Below, piece after piece: positions 49,077 to 58,894 of a DNA stretch of 64,000 nucleotides. The position numbers were made by a program, and so were the translations under genes. This DNA is from Microbacterium sufflavum. GTDB taxonomy: Bacteria; Actinomycetota; Actinomycetes; Actinomycetales; Microbacteriaceae. How positions within the stretch are numbered: position 1 is the first letter of the stretch; the number at the start of each line of letters is the position of its first letter. The notes under the pieces were generated by a model. That model was given only the letters and a program-made list of their open reading frames with translations, made no database searches and was not told the DNA's origin. The stretch spans positions 2,046,001 through 2,110,000 of the forward strand of contig NZ_JAHWXK010000001.1 of NCBI RefSeq assembly GCF_023091155.1, given 5' to 3'.

Positions 49077-51826
49077 TGATCGGCATCGTCGCCGTCTCCC
49101 ACAGCGCCCGGCTCGGGGAGGCGGCGCTCGAGCTCGCCCTCCAGATGGTGCCGGGGGGAGGCGTGCGCGTCGAGGTGGCGGCGGGCGCGGGGGTCGACGC
49201 CGACGGTGCCCCGGTACTCGGGACCGACGCCGTGGCCGTCGCGACCGCGATCGATGTGCTCGCCGCGGACTGCGACGGGGTGCTGGTGCTGATGGACCTC
49301 GGGTCCGCGGTGCTGAGCGCCGAGCTCGCGCTGGAGCTGCGGGCGAGCGACGTGCCGGTGCGACTGGCGCCCGCGCCGTTCGTGGAGGGGCTGCTCGCCG
49401 CGGTGGTCGCCGCCGCGGCCGGGGCCGACCTCGACGCCGTGGCCGCGGAGGCGACCGGAGCGCTGGTGGCGAAGAGCGGACAGCTCGGGGAGCCCGAGGC
49501 GGAGGCGGGCGCCGCCGGGAGCACGGGGGTGGGAGCGGGTACGACGACCGGGTCCGCGACCGTGCCGGAGTCGGAGCCAGGGACGCGGGGGGACTCGCCG
49601 AGCGGGTCAGGATCCGCGGCGACGGGCGGGACTCCGGCGGACCCGCCGGAGCCGGGCGCGCATGAGGAGGGCGTGAGTGTGCGTCGCGTGCGGGTGCGCA
49701 ACCCGCTGGGCATCCACGCGCGCCCGGCCGCCCTGATCGCGGAGGCCGCCGGTGGCGCGGACGTGCGCCTGCGACGGCTGCCCGACGGGATCGAGGCGGC
49801 GGCGCGCAGCCTCACGCGCCTGCTCGCGCTCGGAGCGCGGCAGGGCACGGAGTTCGAGCTGATCGGCCGTGGTCCCGATGCCGGGGCCGCCCTCGACCGG
49901 CTGGTCGCCCTGTTCGACGACGGCTTCGCCGAGGGCACGGAGGACGCACAGCGCGACGACACCCGAGCCGCGGACGGTGCCGGCGGAGAGGGCGCTCGCG
50001 CCACCGTCGGGGGTCCGGATGCGTCCGTCGCGGCGGACGGCCCGGGTGTTGCCGCCGCCGCGGAGACCGGGAGCCGTGGCGCCGGCGCGGAGACGAACGA
50101 CGCCCACGGGGAGAGAGCGGGTTCGGCTGCGGACGCAGCGGGTGTGGACGGCGATGCGGACGGACCGGTGCCGATCGAGCCCGGGGCCGTGCTGCGGGGG
50201 CGCGGTGTGAGCCCGGGGAGGGTCGCGGCGCCGGTGGTGCACGTGGCGCCGCCGCTGCCGGAGCCCGACGCCGAGACGGTGGTCGCGCCGGACGAGCGCG
50301 AGGCCGAGGTGTCGGCGATCGAGTGGGCCGCGGTGGCCGTGGCCGACCAGCTGCGCTCGCGCACGGCTCAGGCGACCGGCGAGGCCCGCGCGATCCTCGA
50401 TGCGTCCCGGCTCCTCGCGTCCGACCCGGAGCTGGTGTCGGAGGCGACGGAGCTCGTGCGCGCGCAGGGACGCACGGCCGCGCGCGCCGTCTGGGAGACG
50501 TCCGCGACGCACGAGAAGGCCCTCCTCGCGCTCGGCGGCCGGATGGCCGAGCGCGCCGCCGACATCCGCGACGTGCGCGATCGCATCATCGCGGAGATCC
50601 TGCGGGTCGACCTGCCGGGTGTGCCGGAGCGCGACGAGCCGTTCGTGCTGGTGGCGACCGACCTGTCGCCGGCCGACACCGCCACCCTGGACGGGGGGCG
50701 GTGCGTGGCGCTGGTGACGGAGCAGGGCGGCCCGACCTCGCACACCGCGATCATCGCGCGGTCGCTCGGGCTCCCCGCGGTGGTGGGGCTCGCCGGCGCC
50801 CTCGCGATCTCCGAGGGCACCACCGTGCTGGTGGATGGAGAACGCGGCACCGTCACGGTCGATCCGGATGAGGTCGACGTGGCGTCCGCGCGCGCAGCGT
50901 CCACCGTCGTGACCTTCGACGGTCGCGGGCGCCTGGCGGACGGGACGCGCCTCCCGCTGCTCGCCAACGTCGGCGGTGCGAGCGATGCCGCGTCGGCGGC
51001 GGCCGCGCAGGCGGAGGGCGTCGGCCTGTTCCGCACCGAGTTCTGCTTCCTCGGCCGTGTCGATGCGCCGACGATCGACGAGCAGGTCGAGGCGTATCGC
51101 GGAGTGCTCGCCGCGTTCCCCGGCCGCAAGGTGGTGGTGCGCACGCTCGATGCGGGCAGCGACAAGCCGCTGCCCTTCGCGAACGCCGATCACGAGGACA
51201 ACCCGGCCCTCGGTGTGCGCGGACTGCGCATCGCCCGGCGGAACCCCGCCCTGCTCGACGATCAGCTGCGGGCCCTCGCGCGCGCGGCGGATGCGGAGTC
51301 GGCCGAGGTCGAGGTGATGGCGCCGATGGTCGCGACCGTCGAGGAGGCGCGGGAGTTCGCGGAGCGGTGTCACGCCGCCGGGCTGGACCGCGTCGGGATC
51401 ATGATCGAGACGCCCGCTGCCGCCCTGCTGGCGGCCGAGCTGTTCGAGGTCGTGGACTTCGTGAGCCTCGGGACGAACGACCTCGCCCAGTACACGCTGG
51501 CGGCCGACCGCCTGCTGAGCGACCTCGGCGAGCTGAACGACCCGTGGCAGCCCGCAGTCCTGCGCCTGATCGGCATGGTGGGCGCGGCGGGTCGCGCGGC
51601 GGGGAAGCCGGTCGGGGTGTGCGGTGAGGCCGGGGGCGATCCGGCCCTCGCTCCCGTGCTGGTCGGGCTCGGCGTGACCTCCCTGTCGATGACCCCGCGT
51701 GCGCTCGGCCGGGTGGCCGCGGCGCTGGACGCGGTGACCGTCGAGGACTGCCGTCGGATGGCCGAGGCCGCGGCCGGTGCCCCCACGGCGGCCGAGGCGC
51801 GGGCGGCCGTGACGCACGCCGGGTGA
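49076..51826 (+). CDS. dhaM: DhaM-HPr-Enzyme I fusion, PTS phosphoryl donor for Dha kinase
   Basis: 916 aa. Three PTS parts in one chain: EIIA-Man-like DhaM domain (1-135, His9 in SHSARLG), HPr (202-288, His214 in NPLGIHARPAA) and a full Enzyme I (about 370-916, His556 in GGPTSHTAIIARS, PEP site RTEFCF at 653-658, GTNDLAQYTLAADR, GVCGEAGGD). Two disordered Ala/Gly/Glu linkers join them (138-200 and 289-368). Phosphate would move from PEP to His556, His214, His9 and on to ADP in DhaL, so the kinase does not need the general PTS. E. coli DhaM has only a truncated Enzyme I part. Confidence 0.93.
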   Translation: MIGIVAVSHSARLGEAALELALQMVPGGGVRVEVAAGAGVDADGAPVLGTDAVAVATAIDVLAADCDGVLVLMDLGSAVLSAELALELRASDVPVRLAPAPFVEGLLAAVVAAAAGADLDAVAAEATGALVAKSGQLGEPEAEAGAAGSTGVGAGTTTGSATVPESEPGTRGDSPSGSGSAATGGTPADPPEPGAHEEGVSVRRVRVRNPLGIHARPAALIAEAAGGADVRLRRLPDGIEAAARSLTRLLALGARQGTEFELIGRGPDAGAALDRLVALFDDGFAEGTEDAQRDDTRAADGAGGEGARATVGGPDASVAADGPGVAAAAETGSRGAGAETNDAHGERAGSAADAAGVDGDADGPVPIEPGAVLRGRGVSPGRVAAPVVHVAPPLPEPDAETVVAPDEREAEVSAIEWAAVAVADQLRSRTAQATGEARAILDASRLLASDPELVSEATELVRAQGRTAARAVWETSATHEKALLALGGRMAERAADIRDVRDRIIAEILRVDLPGVPERDEPFVLVATDLSPADTATLDGGRCVALVTEQGGPTSHTAIIARSLGLPAVVGLAGALAISEGTTVLVDGERGTVTVDPDEVDVASARAASTVVTFDGRGRLADGTRLPLLANVGGASDAASAAAAQAEGVGLFRTEFCFLGRVDAPTIDEQVEAYRGVLAAFPGRKVVVRTLDAGSDKPLPFANADHEDNPALGVRGLRIARRNPALLDDQLRALARAADAESAEVEVMAPMVATVEEAREFAERCHAAGLDRVGIMIETPAAALLAAELFEVVDFVSLGTNDLAQYTLAADRLLSDLGELNDPWQPAVLRLIGMVGAAGRAAGKPVGVCGEAGGDPALAPVLVGLGVTSLSMTPRALGRVAAALDAVTVEDCRRMAEAAAGAPTAAEARAAVTHAG

Positions 51827-51998
51827 CGGCGCCCGACGCGGGCTTCTGCGGTCGCGGCGGGGGTGTATGCCGATGCGGGCATGCGATCCGTATCGTTCTC
51901 GTCACGGTGGTCGGCTGGCCAGTATTTTGGTGGGCCGGACCACTACGCTCGCGGCAGGGGACGCGCCGTCGGCGCGTGAGAGACCACCGGAGGGTCGA

Positions 51999-53291
51999 AT
52001 GTCCAGCATGTCGTTCGTGAAGAGATCGATCGCGCGAGGCGGCCTCGCGGCCGTCCTCGTGGGGGCGCTCGCGGGGGTGTCCGCGTGCGCACCGACTCCC
52101 GAGCCCGCGTCGAGTCCTTCGGCCGCGCCGTCGACCTCGGCGCCGGAGCCGTACGACGGGCCGCTGCTCTTCGTCGGCGACGAGCTGGAGTCGTTCGCAC
52201 TGACTCCGCAGGAGGTCGCCGGCCTCTTCCCGGGGGCACCGCCCGCGACCGCGATCACGGACACGCTCGTGCAGTACGCCGACGGCGGCGGTCCCGACTT
52301 CGCTCCGGCCGTCTGCAGGCTCCTGATCAGCGAGACGTCGATGCGCAGCGTCGGCGCGCGCACGGTGCCGTGGGTCGATGGCGCAGACGCCGGGAACAGC
52401 GGAAGGCAGGAGATCCTGCAGTTCGCCTCGGAGGAGAACGCGTCCGCTCGGATGGACGACCTCGTGTCGACGGTCGAGAGCTGCGCGCAGTTCGACGCCC
52501 AGGGGCCGGGGTCCTTCACGGCCTCCGTGGCTCCCGACGGCGATGGTGTCCGCGCCTTCGCCGGGACGCTGGAACTCGACTCCTCGGGGAGCCCGTGGCG
52601 TGCACACCACGCGTTCGCCGCGGTCGGCAACGTGATCGTGCACGCGTGGCAGCCGGCACAGGACGGTTCCGCGTTCGACGCGGAGGCCGCTGCGCTCCTG
52701 CTGCGCGACCGTGCGGTGGAGGCGAAGACCGCGCTCGTGGACGAGCTCACCGCGCAGCCGCCCGTCACGCCGACGCCGTCCGCGCAGGATCCCTCCGCCG
52801 ACTGGAGCACGTGGGAGCTGACGCCGACGGGCGTCGGTCCTCTGATCTTCGGTGCCGACCGCGCCGCCGCGCTCGCCGCGGTCCCCGGCGCGACGGCCGA
52901 GGAGTTCACCTGGACGGACACGGCCGCGCGCCTGGTGAGTCCGGACGGACAGTCCTCGCTCATCCTGCACTTCACCGAAGACGGGGCGCGGCTCAGCGGC
53001 GTGACCGCCGGCATCGCGAACCTGGACGGTGACGTCGAGCCGAACGGCGACCTGCTCCCGGCGGCCCAGGGCGTGCGCATCGGGGCGCCGCTCGCTGACG
53101 CCGTCGCCGCATTCCCCGATGGCACGTTCCTGCAGATCGTCTCGTCCGGCGAGGACTTCTATCAGTGGGCGACGAGGGAGGGCGGCGTGGTTCGCTTCCG
53201 CGCGGACCGCGACGCCGCTGATCCGGCGGCCGTCATCACCGGGATCACGGTGGAGGACGCGACGCTGACCCCGCCCCTCACCGTCGACTGA
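51999..53291 (+). CDS. Putative lipoprotein
   Basis: 430 aa. N-terminal basic residues, a hydrophobic stretch and the lipobox GVSAC (Cys30) indicate export and lipid anchoring at the outer face of the membrane. A Ser/Pro/Ala-rich spacer (31-50) is followed by a domain with two cysteines (AVCRLL, ESCAQF) that resembles PknH-type sensor domains (weak, from memory), and a C-terminal domain from about 300. GGAGGG lies 4 bases before ATG 51999; the frame upstream is unsupported. Role unknown. Confidence 0.7.
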   Translation: MSSMSFVKRSIARGGLAAVLVGALAGVSACAPTPEPASSPSAAPSTSAPEPYDGPLLFVGDELESFALTPQEVAGLFPGAPPATAITDTLVQYADGGGPDFAPAVCRLLISETSMRSVGARTVPWVDGADAGNSGRQEILQFASEENASARMDDLVSTVESCAQFDAQGPGSFTASVAPDGDGVRAFAGTLELDSSGSPWRAHHAFAAVGNVIVHAWQPAQDGSAFDAEAAALLLRDRAVEAKTALVDELTAQPPVTPTPSAQDPSADWSTWELTPTGVGPLIFGADRAAALAAVPGATAEEFTWTDTAARLVSPDGQSSLILHFTEDGARLSGVTAGIANLDGDVEPNGDLLPAAQGVRIGAPLADAVAAFPDGTFLQIVSSGEDFYQWATREGGVVRFRADRDAADPAAVITGITVEDATLTPPLTVD

Positions 53292-53327
53292 CGCACGCTC
53301 TGCGTCGGGCCGCGGTCCCGCCCTGTC

Positions 53328-53349
53328 TTACTGACCGATCGTTCAGTTA
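53328..53349. promoter_or_regulatory. PaaR-type operator upstream of paaI-paaK
   Basis: TTACTGACCGATCGTTCAGT (53328-53347) with the inner ACTGACCGA/TCGTTCAGT palindrome. It overlaps a -10 TAGTAT (53348-53353) and lies 57 bp upstream of paaI. Confidence 0.85.
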
Positions 53350-53405
53350 GTATGGGCCGAGCGGGACCGCGGCGTCCCGTCCCCAGCGCGACGAGGAGGT
53401 CGGCG

Positions 53406-53834
53406 ATGACGGATGTGACGACGGAGACGGCGGAGGCCGTGCAGCCCAATCGCGCCATGATGCAGCGCGACCGCGCGTCCGCGATGCTCGGGCTCACGGT
53501 CGAGCGCGACGACCCCGGTCATGCGGTCGTCTCGATGCGCGTGCGCGATGACATGACCAACGGCTTCGGCATCACCCACGGCGGGTTCGTGTTCGCGCTC
53601 GCCGACACGGCCTTCGCGATCGCCTGCAATGAGGACGACCGGGTCACGGTCGCGGCCGGAGCCGACATCGCCTTCCTCAAGCCGACCGTCGCCGGGCAGA
53701 CCCTCACGGCCACGGCCGTGCGACGCACCCGCACCGGGCGCTCCGGCATCTACGACGTCACCGTGGTCGACGAGCAGGGCGACACCGTCGCCGAGTTCCG
53801 CGGCCGCTCCCGCACCACGCCCCAGACCCACTGA
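53406..53834 (+). CDS. paaI: PaaI thioesterase
   Basis: 142 aa hotdog-fold thioesterase. GITHGGFVFALADTAFAIACN (split here as GITHGGFVFALAD and TAFAIACN) contains the catalytic Asp67 and the oxyanion-hole Gly. It releases CoA from stalled phenylacetate-pathway intermediates. GACGAGGAGG precedes the ATG at 53406. First gene of a PaaR-controlled unit with paaK. Confidence 0.92.
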   Translation: MTDVTTETAEAVQPNRAMMQRDRASAMLGLTVERDDPGHAVVSMRVRDDMTNGFGITHGGFVFALADTAFAIACNEDDRVTVAAGADIAFLKPTVAGQTLTATAVRRTRTGRSGIYDVTVVDEQGDTVAEFRGRSRTTPQTH

Positions 53835-53858
53835 CCCGCCGAAACCCGAGGAGCCCCC

Positions 53859-55184
53859 GTGTCGACGACGACCGCCCCCGCTTCCGCCCTCCGCCCGCCC
53901 GCCGCCGAGGAACTCGATCCCGAGGAGCGCCTGAGCCGTGCGGAGCTCGAGGCCCTTCAACTGGAGCGGCTGCAACGGACCGTGCGCCACGCCTACGCGC
54001 ACGTGCCGCTCTACACCCGCAAGTTCGACGAGGCGGGCGTGCACCCCGACGACATCCGGTCGCTCGACGACGTGCGCCGCCTGCCCTTCACGACGAAGGA
54101 CGACCTGCGCGAGACCTACCCGTTCGGGATGTTCGCGGTGCCGATGGACGAGGTCGCCCGCATCCACGCCTCCAGCGGCACCACGGGCCGCCCGACCGTG
54201 GTCGGCTACACCCGGGGCGACCTCGACCGCTGGGGTTCGCTCGTGGCGCGGTCGCTGCGGGCCAGCGGCATCCGGCGGGGCATGAAGGTGCACAACGCCT
54301 ACGGCTACGGCCTGTTCACGGGCGGCCTCGGAGCGCACGCGGGCATCGAGGCCCTGGGTGCCACGGTGATCCCGATGTCGGGCGGGCAGACGGCACGGCA
54401 GGTGCAGCTGATCCGCGACTTCGAGCCGGACGCCATCCTGTGCACGCCCAGTTACCTGCTCACGATCGCGGACGCGATGGCCGCGCAGGGCATCGACCCC
54501 CGGTCGACGTCGCTGAAGGTGGCGGTGCTCGGTGCCGAGCCGTGGACGAACGAGATGCGGCACGAGCTCGAGCAGCGCCTGGACCTCGACGCGCTCGACA
54601 TCTTCGGGCTCAGCGAGGTGATGGGGCCCGGGGTCGGGAACGAGTGCCTGGAGACCAAGGACGGGCCGCACCTGTGGGAGGACCACTTCCTGCCCGAGGT
54701 GATCGACGGCGACACGCTCGAGGCGCTCCCCGACGGGGAACGCGGCGAGCTCGTGTTCACCTCGCTCACCAAGGAGGCCTTCCCGGTGATCCGCTACCGC
54801 ACGCGTGACATCACGCGCCTGCTGCCGGGCACCGCGCGGCCGGGCATGCGGCGCATGGAGAAGGTGACGGGTCGCAACGACGACATGATCATCCTGCGCG
54901 GCGTGAACCTGTTCCCGACGCAGATCGAGGAGCTGGTGCTGGGCATCGAGCAGCTGACCCCGCACTTCATCCTGGAGCTGACGAAGGAGGGGCGGATGGA
55001 CGCGCTGACCGTGCGCATCGAGCGTCACCCCGACCTCTCGGTGGACACGTGCGCGGCGGCGGCGAAGGTGCTGGCACAGCGCATCAAGGTGTTCGTCGGG
55101 TCGACGGTCGCGGTGCGGCTGGAGGAGCCGGGTGCCCTGCCCCGCAGCGAGGGCAAGTACAAGCGCGTCTACGACCTGCGCTGA
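53859..55184 (+). CDS. paaK: Phenylacetate-CoA ligase
   Basis: 441 aa adenylate-forming enzyme that activates phenylacetate with ATP and CoA. The P-loop-like SSGTTGRPTVVGYT (about 108-121), YGYGLFTGG, and the C-terminal AMP-binding domain with GRNDDMIILRGVNLFP are present. It starts at GTG 53859, preceded by CGAGGAG, 24 bp after paaI. Confidence 0.95.
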   Translation: MSTTTAPASALRPPAAEELDPEERLSRAELEALQLERLQRTVRHAYAHVPLYTRKFDEAGVHPDDIRSLDDVRRLPFTTKDDLRETYPFGMFAVPMDEVARIHASSGTTGRPTVVGYTRGDLDRWGSLVARSLRASGIRRGMKVHNAYGYGLFTGGLGAHAGIEALGATVIPMSGGQTARQVQLIRDFEPDAILCTPSYLLTIADAMAAQGIDPRSTSLKVAVLGAEPWTNEMRHELEQRLDLDALDIFGLSEVMGPGVGNECLETKDGPHLWEDHFLPEVIDGDTLEALPDGERGELVFTSLTKEAFPVIRYRTRDITRLLPGTARPGMRRMEKVTGRNDDMIILRGVNLFPTQIEELVLGIEQLTPHFILELTKEGRMDALTVRIERHPDLSVDTCAAAAKVLAQRIKVFVGSTVAVRLEEPGALPRSEGKYKRVYDLR

Positions 55185-55246
55185 CACGGCGCCGAGATCG
55201 CGCGGCCTGCACGGCGCGGGGGCGCCGCGATGGGAGACTGTGGGGG

Positions 55247-55861
55247 ATGTCCGAGATGCAGACCACGCGGCGCGGCCGCCCCGGGTACGACCAGCAGGGG
55301 ATCCTCGACGTCGCGGTCGCCGCGTTCAACGAGCACGGCTACGACGCGACCTCGATCGGCAAGCTGGCCGAGCGCCTTGGCCTGTCGAAGTCGGCGATCT
55401 ACCACCACTTCGCCTCGAAGGACGACATCCTCGACCGGGCGCTCGACGCTGCCCTGAGCGGCCTGGAGGCCGTTGTCGACGACCCGCTGCCGCTCACGGA
55501 CGGCGGCCAGGCGCCCGACGCCGTCGCGCGCCTGGAGCACGTGCTGCGCGGCGCCGTGCACGTGCTCGTGTCGCAGCTGCCCGCCGTGACCCTGCTGCTG
55601 CGGGTCCGCGGGAACACCGACGTGGAGCGGCGTGCGCTCACTCGCCGTCGCGCGTTCGACCGGCGCATCACCGCGCTCGTCGGAGAGGCGCAGGCGGAGG
55701 GGTCGCTGCGCTCCGACATCGACGCGGCCGTCGTGGCCCGCCTCACGTTCGGCATGATCAACTCGATCGTCGAGTGGTACCGCCCCGGCGGGCGTGAGGG
55801 CGCGGACCGGCTCGCCGACGACGTGGTCGCCATCGCCCTCGACGGCCTGCGCCGCCGCTGA
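55247..55861 (+). CDS. TetR-family regulator, probable PaaR
   Basis: 204 aa. TetR N-terminal HTH about 10-55 (ATSIGKLAERLGLSKSAIYHHFASKDDIL) and a TetR C-terminal domain (GMINSIVEWYRPGG). It directly follows paaK. By analogy with PaaR-type TetR repressors that respond to phenylacetyl-CoA, it should bind the four TTACTGACCGATCG palindromes of this window (inferred). GAGACT lies seven bases before the ATG at 55247, so it may also have its own leaderless promoter. Confidence 0.88.
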   Translation: MSEMQTTRRGRPGYDQQGILDVAVAAFNEHGYDATSIGKLAERLGLSKSAIYHHFASKDDILDRALDAALSGLEAVVDDPLPLTDGGQAPDAVARLEHVLRGAVHVLVSQLPAVTLLLRVRGNTDVERRALTRRRAFDRRITALVGEAQAEGSLRSDIDAAVVARLTFGMINSIVEWYRPGGREGADRLADDVVAIALDGLRRR

Positions 55862-55890
55862 GGCGCCGGACACCCCGCCCGCCCGGCGCC
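55862..55890. terminator. Stem-loop between convergent genes
   Basis: GGCGCCGG (55862-55869) pairs with CCGGCGCC (55883-55890); 13-nt loop. Lies between the TetR gene and paaZ. Confidence 0.65.
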
Positions 55891-55898
55891 CCGCGCTT

Positions 55899-57980
55899 TC
55901 ACACGGCGGCGAGCTCCTTGGCGACGAGTGTGAGCACGTCGTAGGTCGCGACGATCTCGTCGTCCTGGTTCTTCAGCACCGCATCCCACCGCACCTCGCC
56001 GTACTCGTCGGTCTCGCGCGGGGTGATCTGCTTGGCGGTGAGCTCGACCCGGATCTCGTCGCCGGGTGACACGGGCGTCACGAAGCGCAGGTTCTCCAGG
56101 CCGGAGTTGGCCAGCACGGGTCCCGGCGCCGGGTCGACGAACAGCCCAGCGGCCCACGACACCAGCAGGTAGCCGTGCGCGACCCGTCCGGGGAAGAACG
56201 GGTTCGCGGCCGCGGAGGCCTCGTCCATGTGCGCGTAGAAGGTGTCGCCCGTGAACGCCGCGAACGTCTCGATGTCGTCGAGGGTCACGGTGCGCGAGGG
56301 GCTTGCGACCTGATCGCCGATCCGCAGCTCGGACAGCGACTTGCGGAACGGATGCACGCCGTCGTTCGCCTCAAAGGGGCGGGCCGTCGCGCCCTGATGC
56401 CACACGCCGGTGAGCGCGGTCATCATCTCGGGGGAGCCCTGCACGGCCGTCCGCTGCATGTGGTGCAGCACCGCGCGGATGCCGCCCAGCTCCTCGCCGC
56501 CGCCCGCCCTGCCCGGCCCGCCGTGCACGAGGTTGGGCAGGGGGGAGCCGTGACCGGTCGAGCTGCGCGCGTCGTCGCGGTCGAGGAACAGCACCCGGCC
56601 GTTGTAGGCGGCGATGCCGGCCGCCAGGGTCGTCGCGACCTCGGGGTCGTGGGTCGCGACACTGGTGACGAGGGAGCCGCCGCCGCGGGCCACGAGTTCC
56701 GACGCCTCGGCCAGCGACCGGTACCCGACGATGCTCGACACCGGGCCGAACGCCTCGATCTCGTTCACGGCGGGGCTGGTCGCGTCGGCGAAGCGCAGCA
56801 GCATCGGGGCGACGAAGGCGCCGTCGGGGGCGGTCGCCTCGCTGCCGTCGGCGTGACGCACCGCGGGGTCGTCGGTCGAGCCGATCACGAGCTCGCCGCC
56901 CCCCTCCTGCAGCCGTCGCACCTGGCGGCGCACCTCGTCGCGCTGTGCGAGGGAGGCGAGCGGGCCCATCGTGACGCCCTCGGCCCGCGGGTCGCCCACG
57001 ACGATCCGCTGCTCCAGGCGCGCGCGCACGGCGGCGATCACGTCGTCAACCGCGTCCTCAGGCACGATGGCGCGGCGGATCGCGGTGCACTTCTGCCCGG
57101 CCTTCGAGGTCATCTCGGTCACGAGCTGCTTCACGTAGGCGTCGAACTCGGGGGTGCCGCTCACGGCGTCGGTGCCGAGGATCGACGCGTTGATCGAGTC
57201 GGTCTCGCTCGTGAAGCGCACACCGCCGGTCTGCACCGCGTCGTGCGCGCGCAGGCGCTCCGCGGTCGAGGCCGAGCCGGTGAACGCCACGAGGTCGCCC
57301 AGGCGCAGATGGTCGAACAGGTCAGGCACACTGCCCGACACCAGCTGCAGCGAGCCGTCGGGCAGCAGCCCGGACTCGACCATCACGCGCACCATCGCCT
57401 CGGTGAGGTAGCCGGTGGGCGTCGCGGGCTTCACGACCGTGGGCACCCCGGCGAGGAAGGCGGGCGCGAACTTCTCCAGCGACCCCCACACCGGGAAGTT
57501 GAAGGCGTTGATCTGCACGGCCACCCCGGGCAGGCGCGTGTAGATGTGGCGGCCGAGGAACGAGCCGTCGCGCGAGAGGTTCTCGACGGCGCCGTCGACG
57601 TAGACCTTCGCGTTGGGCAGCTCACGGCGGCCCTTGCTGGAGTAGGCGAAGAGCACGCCGATGCCGCCGTCGATGTCGACCCAGGAGTCCTGCGCCGTGG
57701 CGCCCGTGCGGCTCGACAGCGCGTACAGCTCCTCCTTGCGCGCCGTGAGGGCGAGCGCGAGCTTCTTCAGCAGCACGGCCCGCTGGTGGAAGGTGAGCGC
57801 GCCGAGAGACGCCTGCCCGACCGTGCGCGCGTGGTCCAGGGTGGCGCCCAGGTCGAGCCCGGTCGTGGAGACGCGCGTGACCACCTCGCCCGTGGAGGCG
57901 TCGCGCACCTCGGTGGCCTCGGTGTCGGCGGACGGGGTCCACCACGCACCCTGCACGTAGCTGGGGAGGATCTCGGTCAT
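55899..57980 (-). CDS. paaZ: Bifunctional oxepin-CoA hydrolase/semialdehyde dehydrogenase
   Basis: 693 aa. N-terminal aldehyde dehydrogenase (1-515; Glu259 in SETDS, catalytic Cys298 in GQKCTA) and C-terminal MaoC-like hydratase (about 545-690; Asp579 and His584 in TGDTFYAHMDEA). It opens the oxepin ring and oxidises the aldehyde. ATG 57980 is preferred over ATG 57995 because AAGGGAA lies between them as ribosome site and MTEILPSYV is the usual N terminus. Last gene of the thiolase-paaF-paaH-paaZ operon. Confidence 0.95.
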   Translation of the reverse strand: MTEILPSYVQGAWWTPSADTEATEVRDASTGEVVTRVSTTGLDLGATLDHARTVGQASLGALTFHQRAVLLKKLALALTARKEELYALSSRTGATAQDSWVDIDGGIGVLFAYSSKGRRELPNAKVYVDGAVENLSRDGSFLGRHIYTRLPGVAVQINAFNFPVWGSLEKFAPAFLAGVPTVVKPATPTGYLTEAMVRVMVESGLLPDGSLQLVSGSVPDLFDHLRLGDLVAFTGSASTAERLRAHDAVQTGGVRFTSETDSINASILGTDAVSGTPEFDAYVKQLVTEMTSKAGQKCTAIRRAIVPEDAVDDVIAAVRARLEQRIVVGDPRAEGVTMGPLASLAQRDEVRRQVRRLQEGGGELVIGSTDDPAVRHADGSEATAPDGAFVAPMLLRFADATSPAVNEIEAFGPVSSIVGYRSLAEASELVARGGGSLVTSVATHDPEVATTLAAGIAAYNGRVLFLDRDDARSSTGHGSPLPNLVHGGPGRAGGGEELGGIRAVLHHMQRTAVQGSPEMMTALTGVWHQGATARPFEANDGVHPFRKSLSELRIGDQVASPSRTVTLDDIETFAAFTGDTFYAHMDEASAAANPFFPGRVAHGYLLVSWAAGLFVDPAPGPVLANSGLENLRFVTPVSPGDEIRVELTAKQITPRETDEYGEVRWDAVLKNQDDEIVATYDVLTLVAKELAAV

Positions 57981-57994
57981 GGGGGTTCCCTTCA

Positions 57995-58894
57995 TCAGTC
58001 GTCCCAGTCGTAGAAGCCGCGTCCGCTCTTGCGGCCGAGGTGGCCCTCGGCGACGAGACGGCGCAGCAGAGCGGGGGGTTCGAAGCGCGGGCCCAGGTGC
58101 GCGGCCAGGTACTCGGCGATGCCGAGCCGCACGTCGAGCCCCACGAGGTCGGTGAGCCGGAGCGGGCCCACCGGATGCTTGTAGCCGAGGGTCATGGCGG
58201 CGTCGATGTCGGCCGCCGAGGCGACGCCGTCCTCCAGCATCCGGATCGCCTCCAGGCCGAGCGCGACGCCCAGTCGTGAGGAGGCGAAGCCCGGCGCGTC
58301 GGCGACCACGATCGGCGTCTTGCCGAGGGCGTGCACCCAGCCGCGGGCCGCGTCGGTCAGGGCCGCGTCGGTCGCCGCGCCGCGCACGATCTCCACCAGG
58401 GTCGAGGCGGGCACCGGGTTGAAGAAGTGCAGGCCGAGGAAGCGCGCCGGGCGGTCGAGCACGGCGGCGAGCTCGTCGATCGCGATGGAGGATGTGTTGG
58501 AGGCCAAGGCGGCGGCGGGGGAGAGCTGCGCCTCCACGCGGGTGAGCGCCTCGATCTTCAGGCTCAGGTCCTCCGGCACGGCCTCGACGACGAGGTCGCA
58601 GTCGGCGAAGAGGGCCGCGTCGGTGCCGGTCGCGAAGCGTGCCCGATACGACGCGACCGTGTCGGTGGCGGAGCCGCGGGCGATCGAGGCGTCGACGGAG
58701 CCGAGCACGCGCGCGGACGCCGTCTCCGCCGCCGCGTCATCGCGTTCCACCACGGTCACGCGGGAACCCGCGAGCAGGAAGGCGTGCGCGATGCCGGCGC
58801 CCATGCGCCCGCCGCCGAGCACGCCGACGCGCGCCGGGGCGGTGGGCGGGGCCGTCGCGGCGGCCGCGGAGGGGGAAGGTGAGGTGGTCGTCAT
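57995..58894 (-). CDS. paaH: 3-hydroxyacyl-CoA dehydrogenase
   Basis: 299 aa. NAD-binding GVLGGGRMGAGIA (24-36), catalytic-type HFFNPVP and the C-terminal domain with GYKHPVGPLRLTDLVGLD. It oxidises 3-hydroxyadipyl-CoA in the phenylacetate pathway. A low-complexity N-terminal extension (1-20, Ala/Pro/Thr/Ser) precedes the fold. It overlaps paaF by 4 bp (ATGA). Confidence 0.92.
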   Translation of the reverse strand: MTTTSPSPSAAAATAPPTAPARVGVLGGGRMGAGIAHAFLLAGSRVTVVERDDAAAETASARVLGSVDASIARGSATDTVASYRARFATGTDAALFADCDLVVEAVPEDLSLKIEALTRVEAQLSPAAALASNTSSIAIDELAAVLDRPARFLGLHFFNPVPASTLVEIVRGAATDAALTDAARGWVHALGKTPIVVADAPGFASSRLGVALGLEAIRMLEDGVASAADIDAAMTLGYKHPVGPLRLTDLVGLDVRLGIAEYLAAHLGPRFEPPALLRRLVAEGHLGRKSGRGFYDWDD

